Shown here one piece after another: positions 43,940 through 53,061 of a DNA stretch of 64,000 nucleotides; positions within the stretch are counted from its first letter, which is position 1, and the number at the start of each line of letters is the position of its first letter. This DNA comes from Bordetella ansorpii (GTDB taxonomy: Bacteria > Pseudomonadota > Gammaproteobacteria > Burkholderiales > Burkholderiaceae_B). The notes below the pieces were generated by a model. The model saw only the letters and a program-made list of their open reading frames with translations, was not told where the DNA came from and did no database searches. The position numbers and the translations under genes were made by a program. The stretch is taken from contig NZ_FKBS01000007.1 in the NCBI RefSeq assembly GCF_900078315.1, positions 168,747-232,746 on the forward strand, read 5' to 3'.

Positions 43940-46156
43940 ATGTCCCGATATGAAGCCCTGGCGCCGGCGGCGCCGTGGCGCAGCCTGATCGCGGAACCGC
44001 GCGATTGGCAGGCGGCCGATCCGGCCCTGCTGGGCGCGATGCTGACGCAACTGCACTGGATCCGCGCCTTCGAGGAAACCGTGCTGGACCTGGCCGCCGC
44101 CGGGCTGGTGCATGGTCCCGCCCACTCGTCCATCGGCCAGGAGGGCGGCGCCGTGGGTTCGGTGCTGGCGCTGGGCGCGGGCGACGAGGTGAACGGCTCG
44201 CACCGCGGCCATCACCAGTTCCTGGCCAAGGCCTTGCAGCACGTGGCGCCCGCCGGGCTGGACCCGGCCGCGCCGCTGACGCCGGAGGTGGATACGGTGC
44301 TGCAGCGCACGCTGGCCGAGATCATGGGGCTGTCGCAGGGCTACTGCAAAGGCCGTGGGGGCTCGATGCACCTGCGCTGGCTGGAAGCCGGCGCGCTGGG
44401 CACCAACGCCATCGTGGGCGGCGGCGTGCCGCTGGCCGCCGGCGCGGCCTGGGCGCACCGCCACGCCGGCGCCGGCCGCGTGGCCGTCACGTACTTCGGC
44501 GACGGGGCCATCAACATCGGCTCGGTGCTGGAGTCGATGAACCTGGCCGCCGCGTGGAAGCTGCCGCTGTGCTTCTTCGTCGAGAACAACCGCTACGCGG
44601 TGTCGACCACGGTGGAAGAGGCCACCGCCGAGCCGCGCCTGTCCGCACGCGGGCTGGCCTTCAACATCCCGGCGTGGCACGTCGACGGCATGGATCCGCT
44701 GGCCGTGCACCTGGCCATGCGCGAGGCCGCCGCCCACATGCGGGCCGGCAACGGCCCTACGCTGATCGAGGCCGACGTCTACCGCTATTTCCACCAGAAC
44801 GGTCCTTTCCCGGGCAGTGCCTTCGGCTATCGCCCCAAGGAAGAGGAAACGGCGTGGCGCGCCCGCGATCCGCTGGACATGCTGGCCGCGCGCATGATCG
44901 AACGCGGCCTGATCGACGCGCCGCGCGTCGATGCCTTGCGCAGGCAGTGCAAGCGGGTGATGGAAGAGATCGCGCAGCGCCTGACCGAGCCCCTGGCGGA
45001 CGGCAAGCGCCGCATCCGGCCCGAGCTGTGGCCCAGCCCGGACTTCCGCGACGTGGGGCTGCGCAGCGACATGTCCGAGTTCGATGGCATGCGCGTGCTG
45101 GAGGCCGCCGATCACACGGGACAGACCGTGCCGCGCAAGCTGGTGGATGCCGTGGCCGACGTGCTGGGCCGCCGCATGGAAACCGACCCGGGCGTGGTCG
45201 TGCTGGGCGAAGACGTGCACCGCCTGAAGGGCGGCACCAACGGCGCCACGCGCGGGCTGAAGGACCGCTTTCCGGATCGGGTGCTGGGTACGCCGATTTC
45301 CGAGAACGCCTTCGCGGGCCTGGGGGGCGGGCTGGCCATGGACGGGCGCTACAAGCCCGTGGTCGAGTTCATGTATCCCGATTTCATGTGGGTGGCGGCC
45401 GACCAGATCTTCAACCAGATCGGCAAGGCGCGCCACATGTTCGGCGGCGACATCGACGTGCCGCTGGTGCTGCGCACCAAGGTGGCGATGGGCACGGGCT
45501 ACGGCTCGCAGCACTCGATGGATCCGGCCGGCATCGTGGCCACGTCGCCCGGCTGGCGCATCGTGGCGCCGTCCACCGCGCACGACTACATCGGGCTGAT
45601 GAACACGGCTTTGCTGTCGAAGGATCCCGTGCTGGTGATCGAGCATGTGGATCTGTACGCGTCCGTGGACCAGATTCCCGCCGAGGACCTGGATTTCCAC
45701 ATCCCGTTCGGCCGCGCCGCGGTGCGGCGTTCCGGCGGCAAGGTCACCATCCTGACGTATCTCGCCATGGTGGCCAGGACGCTGGCCGCGGTCGAGGCCA
45801 GCGGCGTGGACGCCGAGGTGATCGACCTGCGCACGCTGGACCGCGCCAGCCTGGATTGGGACACCATCGGCGCCAGCGTGAAGAAGACCAACAACGTGCT
45901 GATCGTGGAGCAGGGCGCGCGCGGCACGTCGTATGGCGCCATGCTGGCCGACGAGATCCAGCGCCGCCTGTTCGACTGGCTGGACCAGCCGGTGAAACGG
46001 GTGACGGGCGGCGAGGCTTCGCCCAGCATTTCCAAGGTGCTGGAGCGCGCGGCCTTTGCCGGCGAGGAAGAAGTGATGGCCGGCCTGAGGGACGTGCTTG
46101 CGGACCTGGGTGAAGCGGATGCGGGCACTGGCGCGCAAGGAGCGAGTCGTGGCTGA
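43940..46156 (+). CDS. fused alpha-beta E1 subunit of a 2-oxoacid/acetoin dehydrogenase complex
   Basis: 738 aa. Residues about 1-370 are the E1-alpha half: HSSIGQEGGAVGSVLALG, SQGYCKGRGGSMHLRW and the thiamine diphosphate motif from YFGDGAINIG (about residue 190) to the NN of CFFVENNRYAVST. Residues about 385-738 are the E1-beta half: VVVLGEDVHRLKGGTNGATR, PISENAFAGLGGGLAMDGR, PDFMWVAADQIFNQIGKARH and EHVDLYASVDQIP. In acetoin and branched-chain complexes these halves are usually separate proteins. It decarboxylates a 2-oxoacid, or cleaves acetoin or a related diketone/ketol, and passes the acyl group to E2. The substrate is not clear; adjacent SDR genes favour an acetoin-like substrate. Confidence 0.9.
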   Translation: MSRYEALAPAAPWRSLIAEPRDWQAADPALLGAMLTQLHWIRAFEETVLDLAAAGLVHGPAHSSIGQEGGAVGSVLALGAGDEVNGSHRGHHQFLAKALQHVAPAGLDPAAPLTPEVDTVLQRTLAEIMGLSQGYCKGRGGSMHLRWLEAGALGTNAIVGGGVPLAAGAAWAHRHAGAGRVAVTYFGDGAINIGSVLESMNLAAAWKLPLCFFVENNRYAVSTTVEEATAEPRLSARGLAFNIPAWHVDGMDPLAVHLAMREAAAHMRAGNGPTLIEADVYRYFHQNGPFPGSAFGYRPKEEETAWRARDPLDMLAARMIERGLIDAPRVDALRRQCKRVMEEIAQRLTEPLADGKRRIRPELWPSPDFRDVGLRSDMSEFDGMRVLEAADHTGQTVPRKLVDAVADVLGRRMETDPGVVVLGEDVHRLKGGTNGATRGLKDRFPDRVLGTPISENAFAGLGGGLAMDGRYKPVVEFMYPDFMWVAADQIFNQIGKARHMFGGDIDVPLVLRTKVAMGTGYGSQHSMDPAGIVATSPGWRIVAPSTAHDYIGLMNTALLSKDPVLVIEHVDLYASVDQIPAEDLDFHIPFGRAAVRRSGGKVTILTYLAMVARTLAAVEASGVDAEVIDLRTLDRASLDWDTIGASVKKTNNVLIVEQGARGTSYGAMLADEIQRRLFDWLDQPVKRVTGGEASPSISKVLERAAFAGEEEVMAGLRDVLADLGEADAGTGAQGASRG

Positions 46157-47519
46157 AGTGATCAAGCTGCCCGCCGTGGCGGCCGACAGCGCGGGCGGCG
46201 CGTTGTCGCGCTGGCTGAAGCAGGAGGGCGAGGGGGTCCGGGCGGGGGACGTGCTGGCCGAGATCGAAACGGACAAGGCGGTGGTCGAGATCGCGGCGGA
46301 GCAGGGCGGTGTGCTGGCGCGCATCATCGTGGCCGCGGGGCCGGCGCAATTGAACGTGAATACCGTGCTGGGCGTGATCCGCGCGGAGGGTGAGCAGGAC
46401 GAGGACGTCGAGCGGGCGCTGGAGGAGGCGGGCATCGGCAGGGAGGGCGCCAAGGCGGCTTCCGCAGGCCCGTCTCATGGCGCAACCGCAGCGGCGGCCA
46501 CCGTGTCCGAGGGGGAATCGGTTGCCTCGTCAGCGCAGAACGCCTCCGCCTCATCATCGGGTGGCGAGGATAGCGGCCAGCGTATCCACGCCAGCCCGCT
46601 GGCGCGCCGTTTGGCGCTGGAGCGAGGCATCCGGCTGGCAAGCCTGGCGGGCAGCGGCCCGCGTGGCCGTATCGTGAAGCGCGATGTCGATGCCGCCGGG
46701 ACGATGGCGGCTACCGGAGACGCTGCGCATACGGCACGGGCCGCAACGGCATCGGCCGGCGCGGCACCGATCACGGCCGCATCGGGCGCGGTATCCCACG
46801 CGGGCGCAGTCCCTGAGGGCGCGTCCGTATCCGGTGCGCCAGCCACCCGCATCCCCCACACCAACATGCGCCGCACCATCGCGCGCCGGCTCGGCGAAAG
46901 CAAGCAATCCGTCCCGCACTTCTACCTGACAGTCGATTGCCGCATGGACGCCTTGCTGGACCTGCGCGAAGCGGTGAACAGGCAAGCGGCCCGCAAGATC
47001 TCGGTCAACGACTTCATCGTCAAGGCCGCCGCGCGGGCCCTGGTCGAAGTGCCGGACGTGAACGTTTCGTGGGAGCCGGACGCGCTGTTGCACCATGCCT
47101 CGGCGGACATCAGCGTGGCCGTGGCCACCGAGGGCGGCCTGACCACGCCCATCGTGCGCGATGCCGAACGCAAATCTCTGGGCCAGGTGGCCGACGAGAT
47201 CGCCTCTCTGGCGGCCAGGGCGCGTGAACACCGCCTGCGCCCCGAGGACTACACGGGCGGCTCAATGACCATCAGCAACCTCGGCATGCATGGCGTGCGC
47301 GAATTCGCGGCCATCATCAATCCGCCGCAGGCCGCCATCCTGGCGGTGGGCGCCGCCGAACGCCGCGCCGTCGTCGGCGAGCAGGGCGCCGTGATCGCCG
47401 CGCGTGTGATGACCGTGACGCTGTCCGCCGACCACCGCGCCATCGACGGCGCCGTCGGCGCCCGCTGGCTGGCCGCCTTCCGCGGCCTGATCGAAAACCC
47501 CTTGCGCATCCTGCTATGA
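46149..47519 (+). CDS. dihydrolipoamide acyltransferase E2, GTG start
   Basis: 456 aa from GTG 46149 (VAEVIKLPAV), overlapping the E1 stop by eight bases; AAGGAG lies six bases before it. The lipoyl domain (residues about 1-78) carries the lysine in EIETDKAVVEIAAEQGG. A linker rich in Ala, Ser and Gly follows. The E3-binding domain reads IHASPLARRLALERGIRLAS then GSGPRGRIVKRDV. A second Ala/Gly linker leads to the catalytic core, with the active site SADHRAIDGAVGARWL (DHRxxDG). It moves the acyl group from E1 to CoA. Confidence 0.94.
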   Translation: MAEVIKLPAVAADSAGGALSRWLKQEGEGVRAGDVLAEIETDKAVVEIAAEQGGVLARIIVAAGPAQLNVNTVLGVIRAEGEQDEDVERALEEAGIGREGAKAASAGPSHGATAAAATVSEGESVASSAQNASASSSGGEDSGQRIHASPLARRLALERGIRLASLAGSGPRGRIVKRDVDAAGTMAATGDAAHTARAATASAGAAPITAASGAVSHAGAVPEGASVSGAPATRIPHTNMRRTIARRLGESKQSVPHFYLTVDCRMDALLDLREAVNRQAARKISVNDFIVKAAARALVEVPDVNVSWEPDALLHHASADISVAVATEGGLTTPIVRDAERKSLGQVADEIASLAARAREHRLRPEDYTGGSMTISNLGMHGVREFAAIINPPQAAILAVGAAERRAVVGEQGAVIAARVMTVTLSADHRAIDGAVGARWLAAFRGLIENPLRILL

Positions 47520-48913
47520 GCCAAGACCGCTACGACGTACTGGTGATCGGGGGCGGCCCGGGCGGCTACGTGGGTGCCATCCGCGCGGCGCAACTGGGGC
47601 TGCGCACCGCGCTGGTCGAGCGCGCGGCCCTGGGTGGCATCTGCCTGAACTGGGGCTGCATCCCCACGAAGGCCTTGCTGCACAGCGCGGCCGTGTTGCG
47701 CACCTGCCGCGCGGCGGCCGAGGCGGGCGTGTCCATCGAGGGCAGCATCGAGCCGAAACTGGATGCCATGGTGGCGCGTTCGCGCGCCATCGCCGGACAC
47801 TTGGGACGCGGCGTGGCGCATCTGCTGAAGAAGCATGGCGTCACCGTCATCCAGGGCCGGGCCAGGCTGCTGGGCGAGGGGCGGGTGCAGGTCCAGGATG
47901 GCCCGCGAATGCAGGCGCAGCACATCGTGCTGGCCACCGGCGCGCGTGCCCGCGCCTTGCCCGAATTGCCGCCCGGCGAGCGGGTGTGGACCTATCGCGA
48001 AGCGCTGGCGCCCTCGTCTTTGCCCGCCAGCCTGCTGGTGGTGGGGGCGGGCGCCATCGGCATGGAGTTCGCCTGCTTCTATCGGGCCCTGGGCAGCGAC
48101 GTGACCGTGGTCGAGGCCGCGCCGCGGATCCTGCCCCAGGAAGATGCCGAGATCGCGGCGGTGGCGCGCAAGGCCTTCGAGGCGCAGGGCATCCGCATCC
48201 ATACGGGCTGCAAGGTAGCGTCCTCCCGTGTCGGCGCGCTGGGTGTGCACGTGGCCTTCACGGGCGATACCGCGCCCGCCGCGCTGCAGGTCGAACGCGC
48301 CATCAGCGCCGCGGGCATCGTCGGCAATGTGGAGGACCTGGGCCTGGAGCACACCCGGGTCGAAGTGCGCGGCACGCATATCGTCACCGACGGCCTGGGC
48401 CGCACCGCGCAGCCGGGCGTGTACGCCATCGGCGACGTGGCGGGCGCGCCGTGGCTGGCGCACAAGGCCAGCCACGAGGCCGTGCGCTGCATGGAGGCCA
48501 TCGCGGGCCTGCCCGCGCATGCGCCGGATCCGCGCCGGATCCCTGCCTGCACGTACACCTTTCCGCAGGTCGCCAGCCTGGGCCTGACGGAAGCGCGCGC
48601 CCGCGAGTGGGCGCGCGAGCAGGGCCGCGAACTGCGCATCGGCCGCTTCCCGTTCGCGGCCAATGGCCGCGCGCTGGCCGCGGGCGAGGGCAGCGGCCTG
48701 GTGAAGACGATCTTCGATGCGGTGTCGGGCGAACTGCTCGGCAGCCACGTCGTGCATGCCGAGGCATCCGAACTGATCGCGGCGCATGGCGTGGCGATGG
48801 GACTGGAGGCGACCGAGGCCGACCTGATGGAATCGGTCTTCGCACACCCGACGCTGGGCGAAGCGCTGCACGAGGCCGTGCTGGCCGCGCAGGGAGCGGC
48901 GCTGCATGTCTGA
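47516..48913 (+). CDS. lpdA: dihydrolipoyl dehydrogenase (E3)
   Basis: 465 aa. FAD motif VLVIGGGPGGYVGAIRAAQL, redox-active cysteines in GGICLNWGCIPTKALLHSA, NAD-binding LLVVGAGAIGMEFACFYRAL, second FAD motif VYAIGDVAGAPWLAHKA and the C-terminal His-Glu-like VFAHPTLGEALHEAVLAAQG are complete. It reoxidises lipoyl groups of E2 with NAD+. ATGA overlap with the E2 stop. A dedicated E3 in the operon indicates an autonomous complex rather than a borrowed housekeeping E3. Confidence 0.95.
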   Translation: MSQDRYDVLVIGGGPGGYVGAIRAAQLGLRTALVERAALGGICLNWGCIPTKALLHSAAVLRTCRAAAEAGVSIEGSIEPKLDAMVARSRAIAGHLGRGVAHLLKKHGVTVIQGRARLLGEGRVQVQDGPRMQAQHIVLATGARARALPELPPGERVWTYREALAPSSLPASLLVVGAGAIGMEFACFYRALGSDVTVVEAAPRILPQEDAEIAAVARKAFEAQGIRIHTGCKVASSRVGALGVHVAFTGDTAPAALQVERAISAAGIVGNVEDLGLEHTRVEVRGTHIVTDGLGRTAQPGVYAIGDVAGAPWLAHKASHEAVRCMEAIAGLPAHAPDPRRIPACTYTFPQVASLGLTEARAREWAREQGRELRIGRFPFAANGRALAAGEGSGLVKTIFDAVSGELLGSHVVHAEASELIAAHGVAMGLEATEADLMESVFAHPTLGEALHEAVLAAQGAALHV

Positions 48914-49130
48914 CGCCGTTTTCCGCCGCGACATGACGTGCGGGCCTCGCGGCAGGGGCGCCTTGGCCGGTCGTCTTGCCCGCTTTAGGGAAATTACCAA
49001 TTCGGTATGCGGAGACCTAATTTAGACTTGGGCGGCTAGGGTCGAATTAAATACATCATATATCATATATTTTAAAAAGACCCGCCGTACAAGGGGTAGC
49101 CGTTTTCCAAACGAGACAGGAGCGAGACAA
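48914..49130 (+). promoter_or_regulatory. promoter region of the LIV/BKACE operon
   Basis: 217 bases. The 5' part is GC-rich and contains no clear terminator. The part from 49010 on is strongly A/T-rich and contains the 13-bp palindrome described separately. A further inverted pair GGGTC (49039-49043) / GACCC (49079-49083) encloses that palindrome. GACAGGAGCGAGAC before the ATG at 49131 is the ribosome-binding site. Confidence 0.5.
49058..49070. promoter_or_regulatory. 13-bp palindromic operator, copy 1
   Basis: ATATATCATATAT, a perfect palindrome around a central base. Its reverse complement is identical to 60262-60274 in front of the transketolase operon and the GntR gene. It is the probable binding site for the GntR/FCD protein encoded at 59452-60177 (inference from position and identity). 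Confidence 0.65.
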
Positions 49131-50330
49131 ATGTTCAAAGTCAAAAAACTGGCACTGGCGATGGGTGCTTGCAGCATGCTGGTCAGCGGCGTTGCGCTGG
49201 CCGATATCAAGATCGGGGCGCTGTTTCCGTTCAGCGGCGGGCTGGCCCTGCTGGGCCAGGAAAGCTATCGCGGCCTGGAACTGGCCGTGAATGAAATCAA
49301 CGCGGCGGGCGGCGTCAACGGCGAGAAGATCCAGATCATGAAGGCCGACGCCGTGGATCCCACGCAGGCCGTGTCGGAAACCAAGCGCCTGACGTCCTCG
49401 GGCGTGGTCGGCGTGTTCGGCAGCTATGCGTCGGGCGTGTCGTACGCCGCGTCGCCGGTGACCGAGCTGGCCGGCATTCCGTACTTCGAGCTGGGCGCCA
49501 CCGCGCACAAGATCACCACGCGCGGCTACAAGTACCTGTTCCGCACCAACCCCAACACCGCGCTGTACGGCGTGGCGGTGGTGGATGCCCTGCACGACAT
49601 CATCGCGCCGGGCATGGGCATGGATCCCAAGAGCATCAAGATCGGCATCATCCACGAGGACGGCCCCTACGGCACCGACGTGGCCGCCACCGAGAAGAAG
49701 CGTGCGGCGGAACTGGGCTACACCGTGGTCGAGGTGTTGCCGTACTCGGCCAAGACCGTCGACCTGTCCTCGCTCATCCTGCGCCTGAAGGGCGCCGGCG
49801 TGAACGTGGTGCTGCAGACGGCCTACCAGAACGATGCCATCCTGTACTTCAACCAGGCGAAGTCGGCGGGCTTCACGCCCAAGATCGTCATCGGCGCGGG
49901 CGGCGGCTATTCGCTGGCCGACACCGCGAAGGCCGTGGGCGAAGGCATGAACGGCGTGTTCGACCTGGACTTCCCGCAGTCGTCGATCAATCCGGCCGGC
50001 GCGCCTGGCCTGGACAAGTTCCTGGCGGCCTACAAGGCCACTTACAAAAGCGATCCGCAGTCGGGCCACAGCCTGACCAACTATGTGGGCGCCAAGGCCA
50101 TCTTCGAAGCCATCGCCAATGCCAAGTCGACCGATCCGGACAAGATCCGCGCGGCCGTGCTGGCCTACAAGAAGCCGGGCGGCCAGACCGCCAACGGCTG
50201 GGGCTTCGAGTTCGGCGAGGACGGCCAGAACAAGGCCTCGACCTTCTACGTCATGCAGTGGCAGGACGGCAAGCTGGTCACCATCGCGCCGAAGGCGCTT
50301 GCCCAGGGCAAGCCGGTCTTCAACAAATAA
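49131..50330 (+). CDS. ABC transporter periplasmic substrate-binding protein (LivK/type I fold)
   Basis: 399 aa. Signal peptide MFKVKKLALAMGACSMLVSG, ending VALAD near residue 24, then IKIGALFPFSGGLALLGQES. NEINAAGGVNGEKIQIMKAD, SSGVVGVFGSYASGVSYAAS and GHSLTNYVGAKAIFEAIANA are typical of the LivJ/AmiC-like group. First gene of a nine-gene operon. The catabolic genes that follow point to an organic acid or polyol-derived ligand rather than an amino acid. Confidence 0.92.
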   Translation: MFKVKKLALAMGACSMLVSGVALADIKIGALFPFSGGLALLGQESYRGLELAVNEINAAGGVNGEKIQIMKADAVDPTQAVSETKRLTSSGVVGVFGSYASGVSYAASPVTELAGIPYFELGATAHKITTRGYKYLFRTNPNTALYGVAVVDALHDIIAPGMGMDPKSIKIGIIHEDGPYGTDVAATEKKRAAELGYTVVEVLPYSAKTVDLSSLILRLKGAGVNVVLQTAYQNDAILYFNQAKSAGFTPKIVIGAGGGYSLADTAKAVGEGMNGVFDLDFPQSSINPAGAPGLDKFLAAYKATYKSDPQSGHSLTNYVGAKAIFEAIANAKSTDPDKIRAAVLAYKKPGGQTANGWGFEFGEDGQNKASTFYVMQWQDGKLVTIAPKALAQGKPVFNK

Positions 50331-50402
50331 AAACGACAGACAGGTGCGAGTCGGGCGCTGCCGGGGCAGTGTCCCGGCTGCCCATGCTTGCGAGGCAGCA
50401 CA

Positions 50403-51269
50403 ATGGATATATTCGTTCAATTGCTCATCAACGGGTTGTTGCTGGGCGGTGCCTACATCATCATCAGCCTGGGACTGACGCTGATTTTCGGCGTGGTGCG
50501 CGTGGTCAACTTCGCGCACGGCGAGTTCCTGATGGTGGGCATGTATCTCGTTTACCTGATCGCCACGCACCTGGGCGTGCATCCCTATGCCGGCCTGGTG
50601 CCGGTGGCGCTCATCCTGTTCGCGCTGGGCGCGCTCACCCAGCGGGCCATCATCCAGCCCCTGCTCAACGCGGATGAGCACATCCAGATCTTCGCCACGG
50701 TGGGGCTTTCCACCATTCTGCTCAACCTGGCGCTGGTGGTGTTCGGCGCCAACGTGGTGCGCGCGCCGGCCCAGTTGGGCACGTCGGTGATCTCGGCGGG
50801 CGGCTTCACGCTGGTCAGCGGGCAAGTCATCACCTTCGTGGTGGCCATCGTGCTGACGGTGCTGCTGCACCTGTTCATGCACCGCACCTACCTGGGCCGT
50901 GCGTTGCGCGCGGTGGCGCAGCATCGTTATGCCGCGCTGCTGATGGGCGTGAACGTCAACGCGGTGTACGTGATCGCGTTCGGCCTGGGCACCGCCTTCG
51001 TGGGCGTGGCCGCGGGCCTGCTGGCGCCGCAGTATCCGGTGTTTCCCAGTGTGGGCACGTATTTCGTGCTGACCGCTTTCGTGATCGTGGTGCTTGGCGG
51101 CCTGGGCAGCCTGTATGGCGCCGTGGCCGGCTCGCTGATCATCGGCGTGGTCGACACGCTGGCGGGCTACTACATCGCGCCCGACCTGAAGGAAGTCGTG
51201 TACTTCGGCATCTTCCTGTTGATTCTTACGCTGCGGCCGACCGGCTTGTTCGGCACCGTCACCGAATAA
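50403..51269 (+). CDS. livH: branched-chain amino acid-type ABC permease LivH
   Basis: 288 aa from ATG 50403 (MDIFVQLLINGLLLGGAYII). VVRVVNFAHGEFLMVGMYLV is the LivH signature, THLGVHPYAGLVPVAL and TYLGRALRAVAQHRYAALLM (coupling loop) follow, and it ends LRPTGLFGTVTE. Eight or so hydrophobic segments. It pairs with the LivM half of the next gene. Confidence 0.93.
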   Translation: MDIFVQLLINGLLLGGAYIIISLGLTLIFGVVRVVNFAHGEFLMVGMYLVYLIATHLGVHPYAGLVPVALILFALGALTQRAIIQPLLNADEHIQIFATVGLSTILLNLALVVFGANVVRAPAQLGTSVISAGGFTLVSGQVITFVVAIVLTVLLHLFMHRTYLGRALRAVAQHRYAALLMGVNVNAVYVIAFGLGTAFVGVAAGLLAPQYPVFPSVGTYFVLTAFVIVVLGGLGSLYGAVAGSLIIGVVDTLAGYYIAPDLKEVVYFGIFLLILTLRPTGLFGTVTE

Positions 51270-51279
51270 GGAGACCGAC

Positions 51280-53061
51280 GTGCTACCCGATTTCCGTCAT
51301 CCCAAGACTTACCTCAGCCTGATCCTGCTGGCCGTGTTGTTCTGCGTGCCAGTGGCGATGGGCTCGGCCTTCTGGCTCAACCTGTTCGTATTGCTGTTCA
51401 CCTTCGCCGCGCTGTCCACGGCTTGGAACATCGTGGGCGGCTATGCCGGCCAGCTGTCCCTGGGACACGCCGTGTTCTATGGCATCGGCGGCTACACCGC
51501 CGTGCTGCTGACGCAGAACTTCGCCATCACGCCCTGGATCGGCATGCTGGCGGGCGCCGTCGTCTCCGGCCTGGTGGCGGTGGTGATCAGCTACCCGACC
51601 ATGCGCCTGAAAGGTCCGTTCTTCGCGTTGTCCACCATCGCCATCCTGGAAGTGGTGCGCCTGTTGGTCATCCACGAGGAAAGCTGGACGGGCGGCTCCA
51701 GCGGCATCAGCCTGCCGCTGAACATCGGCTGGAAGTGGATCGTGTTCCGCGACAAGGTCAACTACCTGATCATCGCGTTCGGGCTGTTCCTGTTCGCGCT
51801 GTGGGTGTCGTGGATGATCCGCAAGTCGCGCGCGGGCCACTACCTGATCGCGATCCGCGAACGCGAAGAGGCCGCCCGCGCCGTGGGCGTGCACACCGTC
51901 AGGATGAAGATCATGGCGGCGGTGGCCTCGGCGATGCTGACCAGCATCATCGGCACCTTCCACATCACGTATCTCACTTTCGTCGATCCGGCCTCGGCCT
52001 TCTCGCTGGAATTGTCGATCCAGCTGGCCATGTTCGCGCTGATCGGCGGGTTGGGCACGGTGGTCGGTCCCATTGCGGGCACCTTCCTGGTGTTGCCGAT
52101 CGCCGAGCTGGCGCGCGGCTGGCTGAGCAGCGTGGGCAACGGCATGCACGGCGTGGTGTACGGCGCCATCCTGGTGATCGTGGTGCTGACCATCCCGCGC
52201 GGCCTGGCCGGCGCGTTCGGTCCCGCCGTCGAGCGCTGGGTGAACGGCTTGCCTTACCTGGGCACGCGCAAATCCAGGCCGGCCTTGCCGCCTGCGCAGG
52301 CGGGCACGCACGGCATCGACCTGGAAAAGCCGGTGCTGCAGGCCAAGAATCTGTTCAAGAATTTCGGCGGCCTGCGCGCCACCAACGACGTGTCGCTGAC
52401 GCTGTACCAGAACGAGATCCTGGGCATGATCGGCCCCAACGGCGCTGGCAAGACCACCGTGTTCAATCTGATCTCGGGCTTCATCCCGCAGGACAGGGGC
52501 ACCGTGACGATGCTGGACCGCGACGGCGCCTGGGTCAGCTGCAAGACGCCCGACGAACTGGCGCACAAGGGCATGGGGCGTACGTTCCAGATCGCGCGTC
52601 CGTTCACCGGCCTGACCGTGCTGGAGAACATCATGCTGGGCGCCTTCATCAAGACGTCCAACCGCGACGAGGCCGAGCAGATCGCGCGGCAGGTGGCCGA
52701 GCAGACCGACCTGACGAAGTCGCTGCACATCGAGGCGCGCAATCTGACGGTGGGCGGCATGAAGCGGCTGGAGGTGGCGCGGGCATTGGCCACCCGGCCC
52801 CGCATCCTGCTGCTGGACGAGGTGATGGCGGGCCTGAATCCCGCCGACATCGAACGCGCCATCCAGATGATCCGGCGCATCCGCGATTCGGGCGTGTCGA
52901 TCCTGCTGATCGAGCACATGATGCAGGCCACCATGGCGCTGTCGGATCGCATCATCGTCATCAACGAAGGGGCTGTGCTGGTCAGCGGGCATCCGAAAGA
53001 GGTGGTGGAGAATCCCAAGGTCATCGAGGCCTATCTGGGCAAGGAGTACCAGGATGCTTAA
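51280..53061 (+). CDS. LivM-LivG fusion: ABC permease plus ATPase in one chain, GTG start
   Basis: 593 aa from GTG 51280, with AAGGAG six bases upstream. Residues about 1-330 are a LivM permease: WNIVGGYAGQLSLGHAVFYG, MRLKGPFFALSTIAILEVVR and GHYLIAIREREEAARAVGVH (coupling loop). After a short linker, residues about 345-593 are a LivG ATPase: LGMIGPNGAGKTTVFNLISG, GMGRTFQIARPFTGLTVLEN, signature LTVGGMKRLEVARALATRP, Walker B ILLLDEVMAGLNPADIE and switch IEHMM. Fused permease-ATPase sets are a known minority arrangement of LIV systems and fix the 1:1 ratio of the two parts. No frameshift is needed to read through. Confidence 0.92.
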   Translation: MLPDFRHPKTYLSLILLAVLFCVPVAMGSAFWLNLFVLLFTFAALSTAWNIVGGYAGQLSLGHAVFYGIGGYTAVLLTQNFAITPWIGMLAGAVVSGLVAVVISYPTMRLKGPFFALSTIAILEVVRLLVIHEESWTGGSSGISLPLNIGWKWIVFRDKVNYLIIAFGLFLFALWVSWMIRKSRAGHYLIAIREREEAARAVGVHTVRMKIMAAVASAMLTSIIGTFHITYLTFVDPASAFSLELSIQLAMFALIGGLGTVVGPIAGTFLVLPIAELARGWLSSVGNGMHGVVYGAILVIVVLTIPRGLAGAFGPAVERWVNGLPYLGTRKSRPALPPAQAGTHGIDLEKPVLQAKNLFKNFGGLRATNDVSLTLYQNEILGMIGPNGAGKTTVFNLISGFIPQDRGTVTMLDRDGAWVSCKTPDELAHKGMGRTFQIARPFTGLTVLENIMLGAFIKTSNRDEAEQIARQVAEQTDLTKSLHIEARNLTVGGMKRLEVARALATRPRILLLDEVMAGLNPADIERAIQMIRRIRDSGVSILLIEHMMQATMALSDRIIVINEGAVLVSGHPKEVVENPKVIEAYLGKEYQDA

